From Diphasiastrum complanatum (Eukaryota > Streptophyta > Lycopodiopsida > Lycopodiales > Lycopodiaceae): a stretch of 64,000 nucleotides of DNA. Each line of letters begins with the position of its first letter. Positions within the stretch are counted from its first letter, which is position 1. The notes beneath the pieces are model-generated. The model saw only the letters and a program-made list of their open reading frames with translations. It was not told the DNA's origin and searched no databases. The stretch is from assembly GCA_029204225.1 (NCBI GenBank), contig CM055092.1, positions 28,433,859 through 28,497,858 of the forward strand. The letters run 5' to 3'. Made by a program: the position numbers and the translations under genes. Shown here one piece after another: positions 49,840 through 61,550 of the stretch.

Positions 49840-51373
49840 TTGTTGGTGAATTTTGGATTTAGGCTCCCCGATGTCGTTTTTGGTTCATCTACATTGTTTC
49901 GCGAGGAGATGTTTGTCGACGAGAACCCTTCAGAGATTGAAGTTGACATCGAGAGATTGAACGTGGATCAGCGAAAGATTTTCGACCGTGTAGTACATGA
50001 GCATGTTGTTCGGAGAGTGGGTGGAGTGTTTTTTGTAGATGGTCCGGGTGGTACAGGCAAGACGCACCTTTATAGTGTCATGTTGTCATACGTGCGTGCA
50101 CAAGGGTGGATAGCATTGGCAGTTGCATCGAGTGGGATTGCTGCATTGTTGATGAAAGGTGGTAGGAACACACACTCTTGGTTTAAAATTCCTCCGACGG
50201 AATTGAATGAGAGCTCGACATGCAACATTTCTAAGCAATTTGTATCAGGTACACTTTTGATGGCATGTCGACTGATTATTTCGGCCATGGCGCATAAGTA
50301 TGCTATAGAGTGCATAGATCGATCTCTACGAGATATATTGAGTATCAACGCTCCATTTGGAGGAGTTCCAGTTGTTTTCGGAGATGATTTTCGACATATT
50401 CTACCAGTGGCGCCGCATGGAAGTCAGGCACAGATTGTCAATGGTTCGCTGAAGTGTTCACGTTTGTGGAAACACATGGAGGTGCATAAATTGACAAAGA
50501 ACATGCACGTCATGGGCGTGGAGGTTGGCGATAAGGATGAGCAGTTGAGGTTTGTAGATTATTTGTTGAGTGTGGGAGATGGTCGTGAGCCCACATTCGT
50601 GCATCATGATTTGGACCTGATTTCTCTGTCGGAGGGCATGTGTCTAAGGATGTGTGATGTGGGCAAATTGATTTCATTCACATTTCCTGATGTTGTGCGA
50701 TGTTTTAAGGATGTTGAGTTTTTGAGGAGTCGTGCAATATTGACCCCATTGAACAAAGATGTGGATGAGATCAATGCGAGGGTTGTAGAGCTGCTTCCGG
50801 GTGACGTTTTCACCTTTTATAATGCCGATAGTGTTCTTGAGTGTGAGGGCTCTAATGTCCACCCTATAGAGTATTTGAACAGCCTGCAACCAAGTGGGTG
50901 TCCTCCACATAAGTTAGTGTTGAAGATTGGGATGATTGTGATGTTGTGATCGATAGCATTGCACAAGGGATTGTGCAATGGCACAAGATTGATCATCCTC
51001 AGATTGGGTAGACAGATCATAGAGGCGGAGATAGTGACCGGGAAGAATATAGGGAGTAGAGTCCTTATTCCATGTATCCCTATAGTGCCAAGCGATTCGA
51101 ATATACCGTTTGAATTGCAGAGGGTCCAGTTTCCTATCAGAGCAGCATTTGCCATGACAATAAACAAAGCACAGGGGAAAACTATGGACACAATTGGATT
51201 GTATTTGCCTCGGCCTGTGTTTAGTCATGGGCAGCTAGCTGTATGTTGCACTTTCGAGAGTGCGAAATGCAGCAAGTTTTCGTGTGCTAATTATTGACAA
51301 GGACAATAGATTTACGGATGTGGATGGAGTGGCGAGGTACACTCAGAACATTGTGTATTCGGAAGTGTTGTAG
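49840..51373 (+). pseudogene. Helitron 1 Pif1-like helicase
   Basis: It starts inside the helicase with LNVDQRKIFDRVV (the Q-like motif). Walker A is VDGPGGTGKTHLY (about 50,035-50,075). Walker B is VVFGDDFRHILPV, where most relatives have GGDFRQ. After a stop at 50,947 the frame continues with INKAQGKTMDTIGLYL. A frame slip near 51,240 moves the last motif YVALSRVRNAASFRVL to another frame, ending at TAG 51,371-51,373. Apart from these two lesions the helicase is nearly whole. Confidence 0.88.
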
Positions 51374-51419
51374 TAGTAGGTTGGAAGTGATGGTTTATGG
51401 TTTATGGTTTCGAGATGCA

Positions 51420-51560
51420 AGGTACAGTTAGAGTTGGAATTGGAGCTAGACTTAGCATTTGGGATATAGGGTAGAGTTGGAGTAAGAGTTGGATTTAGAT
51501 TTGGAGTTAGACTTAGCATTTGGGATGTAGGGTAGAGTGAGAGTTTGAGTTAGAGTTAGA
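51420..51560 (+). repeat. Short tandem duplication after the helicase
   Basis: GACTTAGCATTTGGGAT, then GTAGGGTAGAGT, occurs twice, about 69 bases apart, within a field of GAGTTGGA/GAGTTAGA words. Confidence 0.75.
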
Positions 51561-51904
51561 TTTGGAGAGAAAATCTGTCAAATTTTGTACATGGAGAAGG
51601 TTGTGTACATGTAGTTGTTTGGTGAGTAGATGTGGTGAGATAATGTGGTTGTTTTGTGAGTGGTCGCCTTCAACTTCCTGTCGGCTTCAACTTCAAGTTG
51701 CCCTCAGCCTTCTTGCGTTGCTGCTATATACTATGCAGGTAATTGGTTATGTTAGTAATGCTTTTTTTTGGTGAGTTGTTTGTTATATCAAATATATGAC
51801 TTTACATAGTTTGCAATTGTCGAATGCAGAGTTATCACAATGTTGTTAAGATCATGTGTTGTTGTATGTACATTTTTTTTCTAACATTTTTGGTGTTGTT
51901 GCAG

Positions 51905-52231
51905 ATGTCGAAGATCTACATAAATCACAGGACTTTTGTGCGAGACCTGACGAAGTTATTTTGTTTTGGTGATGAGGTGTCTCGCAGCTCCATTTTGTGG
52001 TTGATAGAAGCTTATGCAGAGTTCTTATGCCAACAACAAAGGAGAAGAAGTTTTATGCCAAGAGAATATCGATTCCTACTAGATGTAGATATGTTACTCA
52101 GGAATGTGACATATGTTTGGAGACATGTTAGTGTTGTTAGACTTAGTGACTTTGTGCCAATGTTAGATAACCTGGAGTATGCCCAGGTATTGGTTTCTGA
52201 ATTATCAGATGACATGATGTCTATTTCTTAA
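51905..52231 (+). CDS. Small intact frame, unrecognised (weak histone-fold resemblance)
   Basis: An ATG directly after a good splice acceptor (GTTGTTGCAG, 51,895-51,904) opens 108 codons ending TAA at 52,229-52,231. Upstream, TATGCAG|GTAATTGG and GAATGCAG could be further splice sites, so this may be a final exon. The product is mostly helical: RTFVRDLTKLFCFGDE, then WLIEAYAEFLCQQ, then VVRLSDFVPMLDN. The order recalls the histone fold of the TFIID subunit TAF13 (DLxxMMYGFGDD, LVEDIVVEY, LSVDDFLFLI), but identity is low. It lies 530 bases after the Helitron helicase, so it could also be an accessory or captured gene. Confidence 0.4.
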   Translation: MSKIYINHRTFVRDLTKLFCFGDEVSRSSILWLIEAYAEFLCQQQRRRSFMPREYRFLLDVDMLLRNVTYVWRHVSVVRLSDFVPMLDNLEYAQVLVSELSDDMMSIS

Positions 52232-52341
52232 AAATATTGGAATATGAAATTGTTGCTGCTTCAATTTTTTATAGTAGTTTGGGTTTATGTGATGAATGTT
52301 TTTCAAACACACACATTGAATACACGCACAGACACACAGAC

Positions 52342-52343
<2 letters not shown>

Positions 52344-52401
<58 letters not shown>
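52344..52401. repeat. (CT)n tract
   Basis: A CT run of 58 bases after CAGACACACAGACAC. It is followed by a GC-rich stretch with two GGCCGCC words (52,411-52,433). Confidence 0.95.
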
Positions 52402-52402
<1 letters not shown>

Positions 52403-52461
52403 AATCATCGGCCGCCACCTAGATCGGCCGCCATTGCCCGTCAACGACGGACACTCTTTAC

Positions 52462-52625
52462 TAGTATATATATATTTAAACTTATGTACAATTTTGCGCA
52501 TGTGTATGGGTGCACCCATGCAGCCTCCTCCCTCACTCATGCATACACTTTTTTTGAACTAAAAATCATGGAGAGGGAGATGCATGTATGGGGAACATGA
52601 TGCATGGCCCTCCTCCCCATGCAAA
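52462..52625 (+). repeat. Dispersed repeat, copy of 17,478-17,630 (inverted)
   Basis: It starts with a short AT run and TTTAAACTTATGTAC. It contains the perfect 14-base palindrome ATGGGTGCACCCAT, which has lost one base in the other copy. It passes through AACTAAAAATCATGG to GCATGGCCCTCCTCCCCATGC. Confidence 0.75.
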
Positions 52626-52980
52626 ACATATACACTGGCCACTGTCCTGCTTCCAAGTGGCAGTGCATATTCAAGATAGCCATATTTTTATTTATTGGCC
52701 ACTTGTTCAAGATAGCCAAGTTTTTTATATAACTACCTTTTCTATTTAGGTTATCACCTTATGATGAATGTGTAACGGGCCACTTGAGTCACTTGATCCT
52801 CTCTCTCTATCTCTCTCTTTTTCTTTCTGTCTCTCTATATGTGTCTCTTTTTCTTTCTTGATCGCGACTTCTATTTCTATGTCTTTGGATCTCTGAATTT
52901 TTCTTTGGATCTCTGGATCGCGAGCATCGGGTTTCCCTCTCTTTGGATCGCGAGAAAGGGGTGTGAGCACTCGTACTTCA

Positions 52981-53022
<42 letters not shown>

Positions 53023-53424
53023 TGCGAGGAATAGGTGGGGATCCCGACTGTGGCTGGCGGTTGCTAAAAATCAGAGCAGGTTCTCTCTCTCTCTTTCTTT
53101 GTCTATACTACATAGCCTATATTGCCCATCTTTTCCTGTATGAGGTTCTGTGTCCTTTCTCCTTTTGCATTTACATCATAAGGAGCAAGATTTGCCGTAA
53201 AACAGTCTTTACACCTGTCTTTACATTTCTTTGACTTGATTCTACAAAGTTCGGAATATTTCCACACTGCCATTGCACTAAGAGCTCGGTAGACAGCTTA
53301 TGTACCCATCATTCCATGTAGAGTAACTTGTCTGTCAGGAAGAGCCATTACTCTGACTCCAAGAGTGCTTACCCTTGAAAGGATAGAAGACAGAGTGCTC
53401 TAGATCTCTCACGGTACTCTCAAT
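52626..53424. other. Intergenic DNA with CT-rich segments
   Basis: A (CT)n run is at 52,983-53,019, and CT-rich words lie at 52,799-52,860. TTTGGATCTCTG / TTTGGATCGCGAG words repeat at 52,885-52,960. No gene was recognised. Confidence 0.5.
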
Positions 53425-53890
53425 TACCAACCATTCTTTTATGATAAAGTATTTTTGAAAATCTGCAGAGAATATCGTTTTCGAAACCGGTCGCCAATGA
53501 TTGCATCAAATTCATTATGCCTCCACAGCCTGGTTTGTAGCTTGGCTTTAAAGTAACACTTGCAGAATCTGAAATACCACTCCCACCATGGCCCCAAGAT
53601 CAAACTACCTGACTGATGTCCCCAACTGTGGTCAAGATGGCGGGATCCATCCATGCATCATAAGTGCTTACAGTGGAGTTGAGAGGTAGTGTATTAGCCC
53701 TTGGATAGGTTTCTGAACCAAATTGATTCAAGCCTTCGGGATCGTAGATAGCAGCAGACCTCCTTGTGTAGGCAGCAAGGGCTGCAGGATCAAATGCTTG
53801 CTTGGTATCTGCAACGGTTGTGTTAGCCAATATTTTCACACAGAAAATCGGGCTAATATTGAAGTTTAAGTTTGCAATAATTGAAAAAAA
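53425..53890 (-). pseudogene. Unrecognised gene fragment
   Basis: One minus-strand frame is open from about 53,890 to 53,425 except for one TGA near 53,607. It reads ILANTTVADTKQAFDPAALA, TYDAWMDPAILTTVGDIS, then WGHGGSGISDSASVTLKPSY and GGIMNLMQSLATGFEND. Composition and continuity look like a real exon of a secreted or lumenal protein with N-glycosylation-type NST/NTT sites. I cannot name the family. The in-frame stop and lack of an ATG point to a fragment. Confidence 0.5.
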
Positions 53891-56800
53891 TCGACATGTA
53901 AAACCCGATTATTAGAGAAAAATTGGCACAAATTTGTCTTAGAACTAGGTCCCAACCCGCCCTAAAGTGGCTAGACACAGTTTAAAAGTAAGAAACTGAC
54001 TTTTAAAAAAACTGTCAAAAATATTTTGTGGTCAATTTTTGTAAAGACCGAGCAACAGTGCCGGTCTACTTAGAATTGGGTCTCAGCCCACCCTAAATGA
54101 GGCTAGAGCAATTTTTGCAGCCTTAGAAATGGTCGGTAAATATTTTACGGCTTTTCAAAAAAATGGCCAGTTGTAAAAAAATAGTCGGTATGACCGTGCT
54201 AAAATCTCACCATGTATTGAGTCCGTTTTTATTAATATATGATCACTTAGTGTATTTTTTCAGGGAAACCGTGTTGTCGTGGGAGCCCTAGTCATGAATG
54301 CTAAAAAAGTCAACCACAGAAGAAAAAATCGAGAAAGAAAAGTTTCGGGTAAAAACGGGACCGGAAAATATGAATACATTGTCAAGGAGTCAAAGAAACC
54401 CTAACGACAAAGTTTGGGCAATTTACGGACAATTAACGAAATGTGTGGGCCGTGGTTACCCAACAGGCCAAAAATTCAGACAAATGAGCAGTAGGTGTAC
54501 GACCCTTGAAAAATCGAGGGAAGGCCGAAAACACAGGTACCCAAAGAACAACGAAGGCCGCCTACTAAAAATAGGGGTTGAAAAAGGGCCTCACCCAAAA
54601 TTTGGATATTAAATGCCAAAACACCTTGGAGGCTAAAACATTTGGGAGATCACCCACTAGCCATTGACATTTTGGGCTTCTTAGGTGTACAAAAGGGGAA
54701 ACTTGAATGGCCTCCCTATCCTTTGACAAAAATTGCGTCTTGGCTAGTTTTGGAAGAGGGCCTTGAATGCACCACTCCTCCACTCTCTTATGGAGGCCAC
54801 TAGGCGTACTATCAAATGGGTTGAGGACAAATGGCAAAGAGGGCTTGAAGGGCATGAAAATTAGCAAAGCCTCATTTTGAAGGGGGACACTTGGGATTTA
54901 CTATAAAAGGAGGCCACTCTTTGTGTTAAGAGAGAGTTGGATATAGTTGAATGATAGTTGGATAATTGGATAATGAGATGATGTTGATAGTTGCTAAGTT
55001 GAGAGTGGAGAGTTTGATGAGTTTGATGTGATAGTTGAATGCCATGTTGATTGAGAATTTCATTCCATTTGTTGAGAGTTAGTTAGAAGTCATGGGAGTT
55101 GCTAATTTGTTGAGTTGAATGTTGAGAGGTAGTTCCATGTTGAGATTGAGTTGAGAATTTTTATGAGTTAGTAGTTTTGGGATCTTTGTTGTCTTTGAGG
55201 AAGGAGTTGCTATTAGTGAATTTGGTTGTGTTGCATTGTTGAAAGCTTGTTTGGTTGAGAGAGGTTATCATGGAGATCTCATGCTCTTGAATATTCATTT
55301 TTTCCCTTTGATATCTCCTTACTATTTTGCATCAGGTATGAGGTGAATATTATCAAAAGGTTCTTTTGATAACGTGATCATGCATTGTATCATTCCATAT
55401 ATGTTTTGTATGAGTAGAGGGGTGTGGATTACAAGGTATGTGTGATGGGTAGGATGTCATATCGTCTCACCAATTTGCTTGAGTTTCATAGAGTTCCTTC
55501 AATGAGATAACTTTCATCACTTTTTACAAGTTCCAATTTTGAGGAGTGACACTTGCTTCATCCCTAGTCCTTAAATCTCCAATAATTTCATTATGAGGAG
55601 TAGGTATTGAGATCAAGTGTCATTATAAGTCTAGAGTGATAGATCTTTGAAAGTAAGAAAGTCTATACTATGAGGTCGTTGAGAGGAGGGTAGTTCTTTT
55701 GATGATCTCAATATCACAAATATTTTGAAGGTAGATTGTGAGGAGTCGAATGTAAGAGGCCCCATTGTCACTTCACTACATCAAATTTTTCTATCAATTT
55801 CTTTATCAAGTATTTATGAACATCCAAATTGTTTCGAACGGGTGTGTTATTATGAAGAGGCAAAGATGAAAAATATTCCTTAGTCCATTGGCTATGAGAA
55901 TTTAACTAGCAATGGTCAAGTATACAGCCTACTTCATCGCTGATTCTCTGTCATAAGTGTATTGGACCTGCGAAATTATGTGTTTGCTTTCCGTGGTAGC
56001 CAATCGCACAGGGAACGAAGCACTTCTACAGCCAATTACTTGCTGATCCTGAGGAGGCATGAGTGTACTTGTGTTGTCAATCATCAAGAATTTTTTGTGT
56101 CAGAGATCACTCCATTCCAGTTGGCGGATTTCACATTTCTGTAGAGAATGCAATCGCCCATCTAAGGCCCTCCATTGCTAAGTTATGAGTCACCGTACCT
56201 CTGTTGATTCTGTTTGAAATTACCAAGCTGCCCGCTAGCTGTCTCTTCTCACTGATCCTTCATGTATGTGCAAGTACTACCCGCTGCCTACTGCATAGAG
56301 GCGCTGGTATAGTATGCGCTGCCTATACCAGTTCGTTGTCTGACTGTCAGCGCTGCCCACCTCTGCCTGCTGTCTACTGAGACATGTCTGCACTGAGACA
56401 TGTCTGCAGCCCTGCATCATACCTGCAATTCTGATTTCTGCCAGTCCATCGCTGATAGGAAGAAACATTTCTACATTTTTGTTGCTTCTTTTCTGCCTTC
56501 CATCGCAGACAGACAGAGCATCTCTGAATCATTATTTTGAATCCATGGAAGTCATATGCCATTCTGACTCTGGTCCCCATCACAGATAGCTATCTCTCTC
56601 TCTTCCAGCACAGATAGACAGAGAGAACATCTATGAATCCTCCCGAAATACAATCCTCATAGTGAATGTGTTCTACTGTACATCACAATATAAATGCTTT
56701 GTTGATTCAAAGAGAGTACTTAAGTGCTCTGTTTATGCCTGTTCACCGCTGATAGAAAGGGCCCATCTCTGAATTTTTATTGCTCGTTCTGCTGCCTTCG

Positions 56801-58271
56801 ATCACATCATGGACAGAGTATTTCATCCCTTCACGGAGAATGTAAAACACTTGATCACATATTCTCTACTGTTTTGACAATGCATTGACGGACACTGAAT
56901 GTTGGTTCACTATCCTAATCATCGATCATCTAAGTTTCACGATTAAGTTCTGACCGTTGCTGTCAATCACACTATCGTAGGGCCATACTCACTACTAAAG
57001 GACATTTATGAAGAACGACAAGCGAGATGGCAAGGGCAAGGTGACCGAGATGATGTGGCATTCATGACTAGTTGGACTCTCCGACACTCCGGTAACCGTA
57101 CGAATACATGAGGTAATGTGGTTCGCACCCAATACCATTGTCTAAAATACAGTTTGTAAATGATGTTTCATATGTAGTGCTATATCCCATGCTTAGTGAA
57201 TCAACATATCCATTTCGCAATTGTGATTTCTATTTGCATTGAATGATTCGTCTTTATATTCCATTAGGAAATCGCACTTATACTGTGGTAGAGAAAGTAA
57301 CTATTCTTAGCACTTGTAATGAATATGAATCAATTGTGGTGTAGATGTTTAGTTTGTGTAGGTTATCTAGTTAGCTGTATGAAATTGTCAAAGTTACAAA
57401 TGATATCATTTTATGTGTTATGGGGGTTTCTACAAGTGTTCTAGGAAAGCAGGTCTTGGGGGACAAATTACGTCATTTTAAAGAACGAGGCCATACCGAT
57501 TTTTAAGTTCGGAAACGTATTGGTTAAAGCTCAACTTTCATGTGGTTGTATCCATTTGAATCGAATGACTAAGTTGGGAATCGGTAGTAAATCATTTTTA
57601 TCGAAAATTCGAAAAGGTGGTTTTTTTATACGACTTTGTGTTGTTGCTGAACCGTCTAGCGTATTACTTACTAGTTAAACTACTATATGGAATCATGAAG
57701 TTGTGAAATGTTTTTTTTTCTGTTTTTGTCAATTATGAAGCGTATCAATTGGACCCGACCTCTGTGAAACACCAGAGTGGGTCGTCCACCATCTGCGGTT
57801 GAAATACACTGCCTTGGTTAAGCATCACACTAGTCACACCTGCTGTCGGTTAGCAAACAAAGTGGTGCGTATAACTTGCACCCCACGAGCACATCATAGA
57901 CAGTAAATCGGTTTCAAGCCCATGTAAGATTTTTACTAACTGTAAGCCGAATTCAATGGGGAAAGAGACATTAGCTAATTAGCAACCAGAAATTTTTACG
58001 AAACCATAATTCTAGAAAGCTAGTGAATCATTGCACCAAAAGTGTTAGCACCCCCTCCTTGCAACAGTATCTCTGAGAGCCTAAAAAACTCTCATCAGTT
58101 GGGGAGCACGGGGCAATAGAGAGGCCATTAAGGTTAAAGGTGGCAAATCCTCTATTGCTCACGTAGGGCCGAACCGCCATTATAGATGGCACCCTTAACC
58201 CTTTTAAAACATTTTGGCTCGACCAACCCGGTCAAAAATGGCCCTAAGAGGTTGTTTCTTCCTCCCTGGTT
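53891..58271. other. Intergenic DNA with small repeats
   Basis: No gene was recognised. Two degenerate units sharing CCCAACCCGCCCTAAA / CTCAGCCCACCCTAAA lie near 53,940-54,120. A TATA-like CTATAAAAGG is at about 54,901, followed by GTTGAGAGT-type words to 55,250, as in a decayed LTR promoter. A small inverted repeat CTGGTATAG / CTATACCAG is at 56,304-56,331. A perfect 16-base tandem duplication, ACTGAGACATGTCTGC twice, is at 56,376-56,407. Confidence 0.45.
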
Positions 58272-58292
58272 CCCCCCCCCCCCCCCCCCCCC
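58272..58292. repeat. C21 homopolymer
   Basis: Twenty-one consecutive C, on the plus strand. Confidence 0.9.
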
Positions 58293-58332
58293 GGCAATCT
58301 AGTGTCTATCTCTCCCTCTCTCACTCATATCA

Positions 58333-58760
58333 TCCCTTCCCTCTCTTAGTTCTGAACTCTAGAAGGAGAGCCAAGTAGATGTTCAATCCTCTGTCATGCT
58401 TTCCATTTGATAGCAGTAAAATGAATTCTATGCGGCCATTCACCACAGGTCCAGCATAAACCGGCTTCCCCAACCAAATCAAGCATTTCAAATGGGATCT
58501 TTCACCATGCAGCTGCTATAATTCCATCCATTATAGCAAGCATGCCTTTGTAAATCTCCCATCAGTCAATGCTTGATCTTAGATAATCATTCGTGACAGA
58601 TTCCATGGCCTATTCGATTTTTCTCACACAGAAAGAGAGGTAGTTGCTAATGAGATCCCCGTGCTGCAGCTCCACTAGCGGTGCATCAATGACATTGCCT
58701 GCGTACTTGTTGGGAAGCGGTGGATCAATTATGCTAAACAAAAATCCACAGCAAGGAATA
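58333..58760 (-). pseudogene. BAHD acyltransferase fragment (C-terminal half)
   Basis: On the minus strand, PPLPNKYAGNVIDAPLVELQ followed by SNYLSFCVRKIE matches the mid-region of BAHD acyl-CoA transferases, where PPLPxxYFGN is typical. After a stop, VTNDYLRSSID and, in a shifted frame, GKPVYAGPVVNGRIEFILLL and HDRGLNIYLALL correspond to the C-terminal end. The DFGWG structural motif is broken by a frameshift. Family members transfer acyl groups to alcohols or amines in cytosolic specialised metabolism. This copy is non-functional, and the N-terminal half with HxxxD was not found. Confidence 0.78.
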
Positions 58761-59700
58761 GCTTGCAAGACTGATCGGGAGCTTTTTCCAGAGCCTGCGG
58801 AACCGTCTCGCTTTTTCTTGGCAGTATGTGCCCTCTGCTTCCTTTTTGTTCTTAGCAGGACCACCAGTGTAAAGCAACTGTTGATGTAAATATTGGAGCA
58901 TGCTCCTGTCCACCGATAAACAGGCAGCAGCAAACAAGACTTCTGCACATGCTCTTGTAAAATATTTTTGCATAAACGTGATTCAAGCTGCTCATCAGAA
59001 CATAGCACTAGAGTATTAATGCATGCACTTACTCAAAGAGACTCAAAAGGGAAGGAATTTTCAGAGTTTCAGCCTTACTTCTGAATATAATTCGCTTGAT
59101 CAAGCATTGCTAAAGACAACTAACAAGCCAAAACAGAAGGTTAAGTTTATACACTTGAAATCCATAAGAGGGTGTTCCGCAATAAGGTCACAATAGAGAG
59201 TTAACATTTTCTAAGCGAGAAGCTTACTAGACACTTGGAAGATAGGTATGGAGGTAATGAATGAACTTAAGGTACTCCAAGAGCATTAGAAGTGCAAGAA
59301 GTGGTGTCTTATCAAAGCCGGTTACATATTCATTACAAAAGTGCTTCTTTAAGTACATTTACCAAAAATCCTGATTTAGCTACAGCACTAACAAAGATTT
59401 TTATTACTTTGAGCAATGTTTTATGGTACCTTTCGAATCACCTTTTAGAACCATGTTTGAATCGAAAAAAAGCGAGGGCTGATCTGCAAGAAAGTGATGA
59501 GGAGGAGAGAACAATCCATTTTTGCACTGCCATTGCATGGACTATAAAAGCCGATGCTCTCCTCCCATAGAAGCTAGTAGCTCCTCTACCCCAGTCTCAC
59601 CAGTTCCCTAGGAAGGTGTGGTTCAAGGGAAAAGCCAACAAAAGAAGAAGAAAAGGGAGAAGCAGTGAAAGGAGAAGGCATAGGAAGAAAAACTAAACTA
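58761..59700. other. Intergenic DNA
   Basis: It could include decayed upstream BAHD sequence (to about 59,010), which I cannot align. Nothing else was recognised. Confidence 0.4.
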
Positions 59701-59746
59701 AACTCACTCACTCACTCACTCACTCTCTCTCACTCTCTCTCTCTCA

Positions 59747-59795
<49 letters not shown>
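59701..59795. repeat. Compound (CTCA)n-(CT)n-(CA)n microsatellite
   Basis: Runs of ACTC, CT and CA repeats follow one another without unique sequence. Confidence 0.93.
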
Positions 59796-59798
<3 letters not shown>

Positions 59799-60170
59799 AA
59801 GAGCTTGATTGTCATTATCATAGTGTCCTTTACTGGCAATTGAACCATATGGCTTAGGTGCACCAGTACTTGCAGCCTCTTGTTGTTCCATAGCTTTAGA
59901 ATCAAAGTACTGTAACCAGGCTATTGCATCCTATCAAATGTTGCAAAACAAACTGTCATTCAGCCATACCCATGAAATTCAGATAGAAATTTTAAATTGT
60001 TGCTTAAATATGAAAGAAAAGTAAAATATGATGACCTATGTGCGAAGATCATCTGGCCCAAGTTTTGCTTGCAAGGTTTGCAAGGTTGTTTGAACGCTAA
60101 GCTGAGTATGCTTCCATCAAAGAAAGTGCAATAGCAATTGCATGAGCTCTATAGCTCTCTCTCCCCCGAT
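59796..60170 (-). pseudogene. CLU/REC (clustered mitochondria) family gene fragment
   Basis: Two exon pieces can be read on the minus strand. The first (about 60,170-60,036) has AHAIAIALSLMEAYS and, after a frame break, TLQTLQAKLGPDDLRT, then TAG where relatives have a Gln codon next to the donor. An intron of 105 bases with GT-AG ends (60,035-59,931) follows. The next exon reads [20 protein letters not shown] and SIASKGH. These match the TPR-containing region of plant CLU relatives (REC/TSS), cytosolic proteins linked to chloroplast coverage or mitochondrial distribution. Because the intron is retained, this is a genomic copy and not a processed one. Confidence 0.78.
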
Positions 60171-60654
60171 TCTGAGCAAGAAGCAAGCAAGTACTGCTAC
60201 GCTCTCCCGTTGTCATAGTCAACATCTTTCTCCAACAGATCAGTGACCTGTCTCTTCAACGGATCAGCGCTCATGCTCCACATTTCCATGCTACAATTGT
60301 AGCAACACATAACTAAAACATCTCCAGCGCAAAGTTGAAACCCAACCCTTTTTTGTTATGGTGAGACGATAAAGAGAGACTTTTGCAAGTAGCATAATTC
60401 AAATTATTGAATGCTTTTAATACTATCAATATTCATCAAGTAGGATTGTTTACTCTGCTTCAGCCAAGTTAACTTAAATTTTAGTGTTCAAAGTGCTAAG
60501 GTCTTTTAGATGTTTTGTCTATCCCATTACTGGAAAAAACCATTGAAATGCAAACCACTATTCCATCAAAGATATTGCAACAAGACAATTTCTTTGAGAT
60601 TTGATTATGCCGCAGTATGAGAAAGTTCTATCACGTTCAAGAGAGGGAATTAAC
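60171..60654. other. Intergenic DNA
   Basis: Further CLU exon sequence might be expected on the minus strand to the right of 60,170, but I could not recognise any. Confidence 0.4.
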
Positions 60655-61460
60655 CTATTGTATGAGACTTCCCATTCCTTGAGGTGCCCAGTTGTAAGTG
60701 TTATTTGGATCATTATTGAAATCTTGGTCCAGGTTTGTGTTGTTGCTTAACCAATTGCCAAAGCCATAGTCCAGGTAGAACCAATAGACATTGCTGGCAA
60801 TGACACGATAGCCTTTTTGAACTAAGGACTTGGATTTTTCTGGACCGCCGTCCCAATTTTGAAGAATGGTAGAACTGGGAGGTAGTAGGGATGGATCCAA
60901 TTTTGCCTCAATTGATGTTATTACGTCCGCCCAGTACACAGTTGTGTTGATAAACCTACAAGACGATCATAAATCATGAACAAAGATGATCAATTTATCA
61001 TTACATAATTATTACTTTAGTTATGTCAAATTTCAGCTGTATAAAGTTCTCAGTATCCTACAAATATGTGGTGAATGGAAGTAAGTGAATTACATTTACA
61101 ATGTCAACAAAAATGCCTCAATCATTAGATGTTTTATTATTATTCAATGTAGTCCTTAAAAACGCATTGCTGCCCAGCACGTGTCATAGCTATACATCTC
61201 ATCAAAAGCTGACCTAGGGAAAGTGGAGTGACTTATAGAGAGATTTGGAAGGAAACATTTACTTGGTCAAGACTAAATCCATTGTATGGTTCTCCTTCAA
61301 AAAAATTTGGATGTCTGTGTCGTTCTTCCTGCGCCCTGGTATTATCTCATCAGCACCTACATGAAACAATGTATCGGGAAACATGCTCGCGACATCATCT
61401 ACCACATTCTTTGAAAACTTCATAGGTTTTTGGTCTCTGTTATCTGCTAACACCCAAGCC
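60655..61460 (-). pseudogene. GH20 beta-hexosaminidase fragment, two exons
   Basis: Minus-strand exon one (about 61,460-61,263) has FSKNVVDDVASMFPDTLFHV and GADEIIPG, the GH20 catalytic Asp-Glu pair. It ends at donor AA|GTAAAT. Exon two (60,955-60,655) begins after TTGTAG and joins in phase: FINTTVYWADVI, STILQNWDGGPEK, GYRVIASNVYWFYLDYG. GH20 enzymes remove terminal N-acetylhexosamines in vacuole or apoplast. Relatives have a Cys-Trp where RR stands here after the catalytic pair. The second exon runs into a TAG, and no other exons are visible. It is probably a fragment. Confidence 0.78.
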
Positions 61461-61480
61461 TGGCTAGCCCCCAGCCCCCT

Positions 61481-61490
61481 CCCCCCCCCC

Positions 61491-61544
<54 letters not shown>
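61481..61544. repeat. C21 homopolymer followed by (CT)n
   Basis: Twenty-one C (61,481-61,501) pass directly into a CT run to 61,544. The tract lies just upstream of the first GH20 exon, in the position of its preceding intron. Confidence 0.93.

Positions 61545-61550
<6 letters not shown>

Larger units (their letters stand above)
46110..51373 (+). mobile_element. Helitron 1 (Rep/helicase type), inactive
   Basis: One direction, in order: an Arg-rich repeat region, a Cys-rich domain, the Helitron N-terminal domain, Rep with HUH and Tyr motifs, then a Pif1-like helicase ending at 51,373. The first 1.5 kb is closely similar to 62,450-64,000. The outer ends (TC start, CTRR with hairpin at the end) could not be fixed by eye, so the limits given cover coding parts only. 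At least eight stops or frameshifts are visible. Confidence 0.88.

Noticed and set aside
54298-54612. Lys/Arg-rich open frame of 104 codons, plus strand
   Set aside because: No recognisable domain, composition follows the local base bias, and the surroundings look like repeat DNA.
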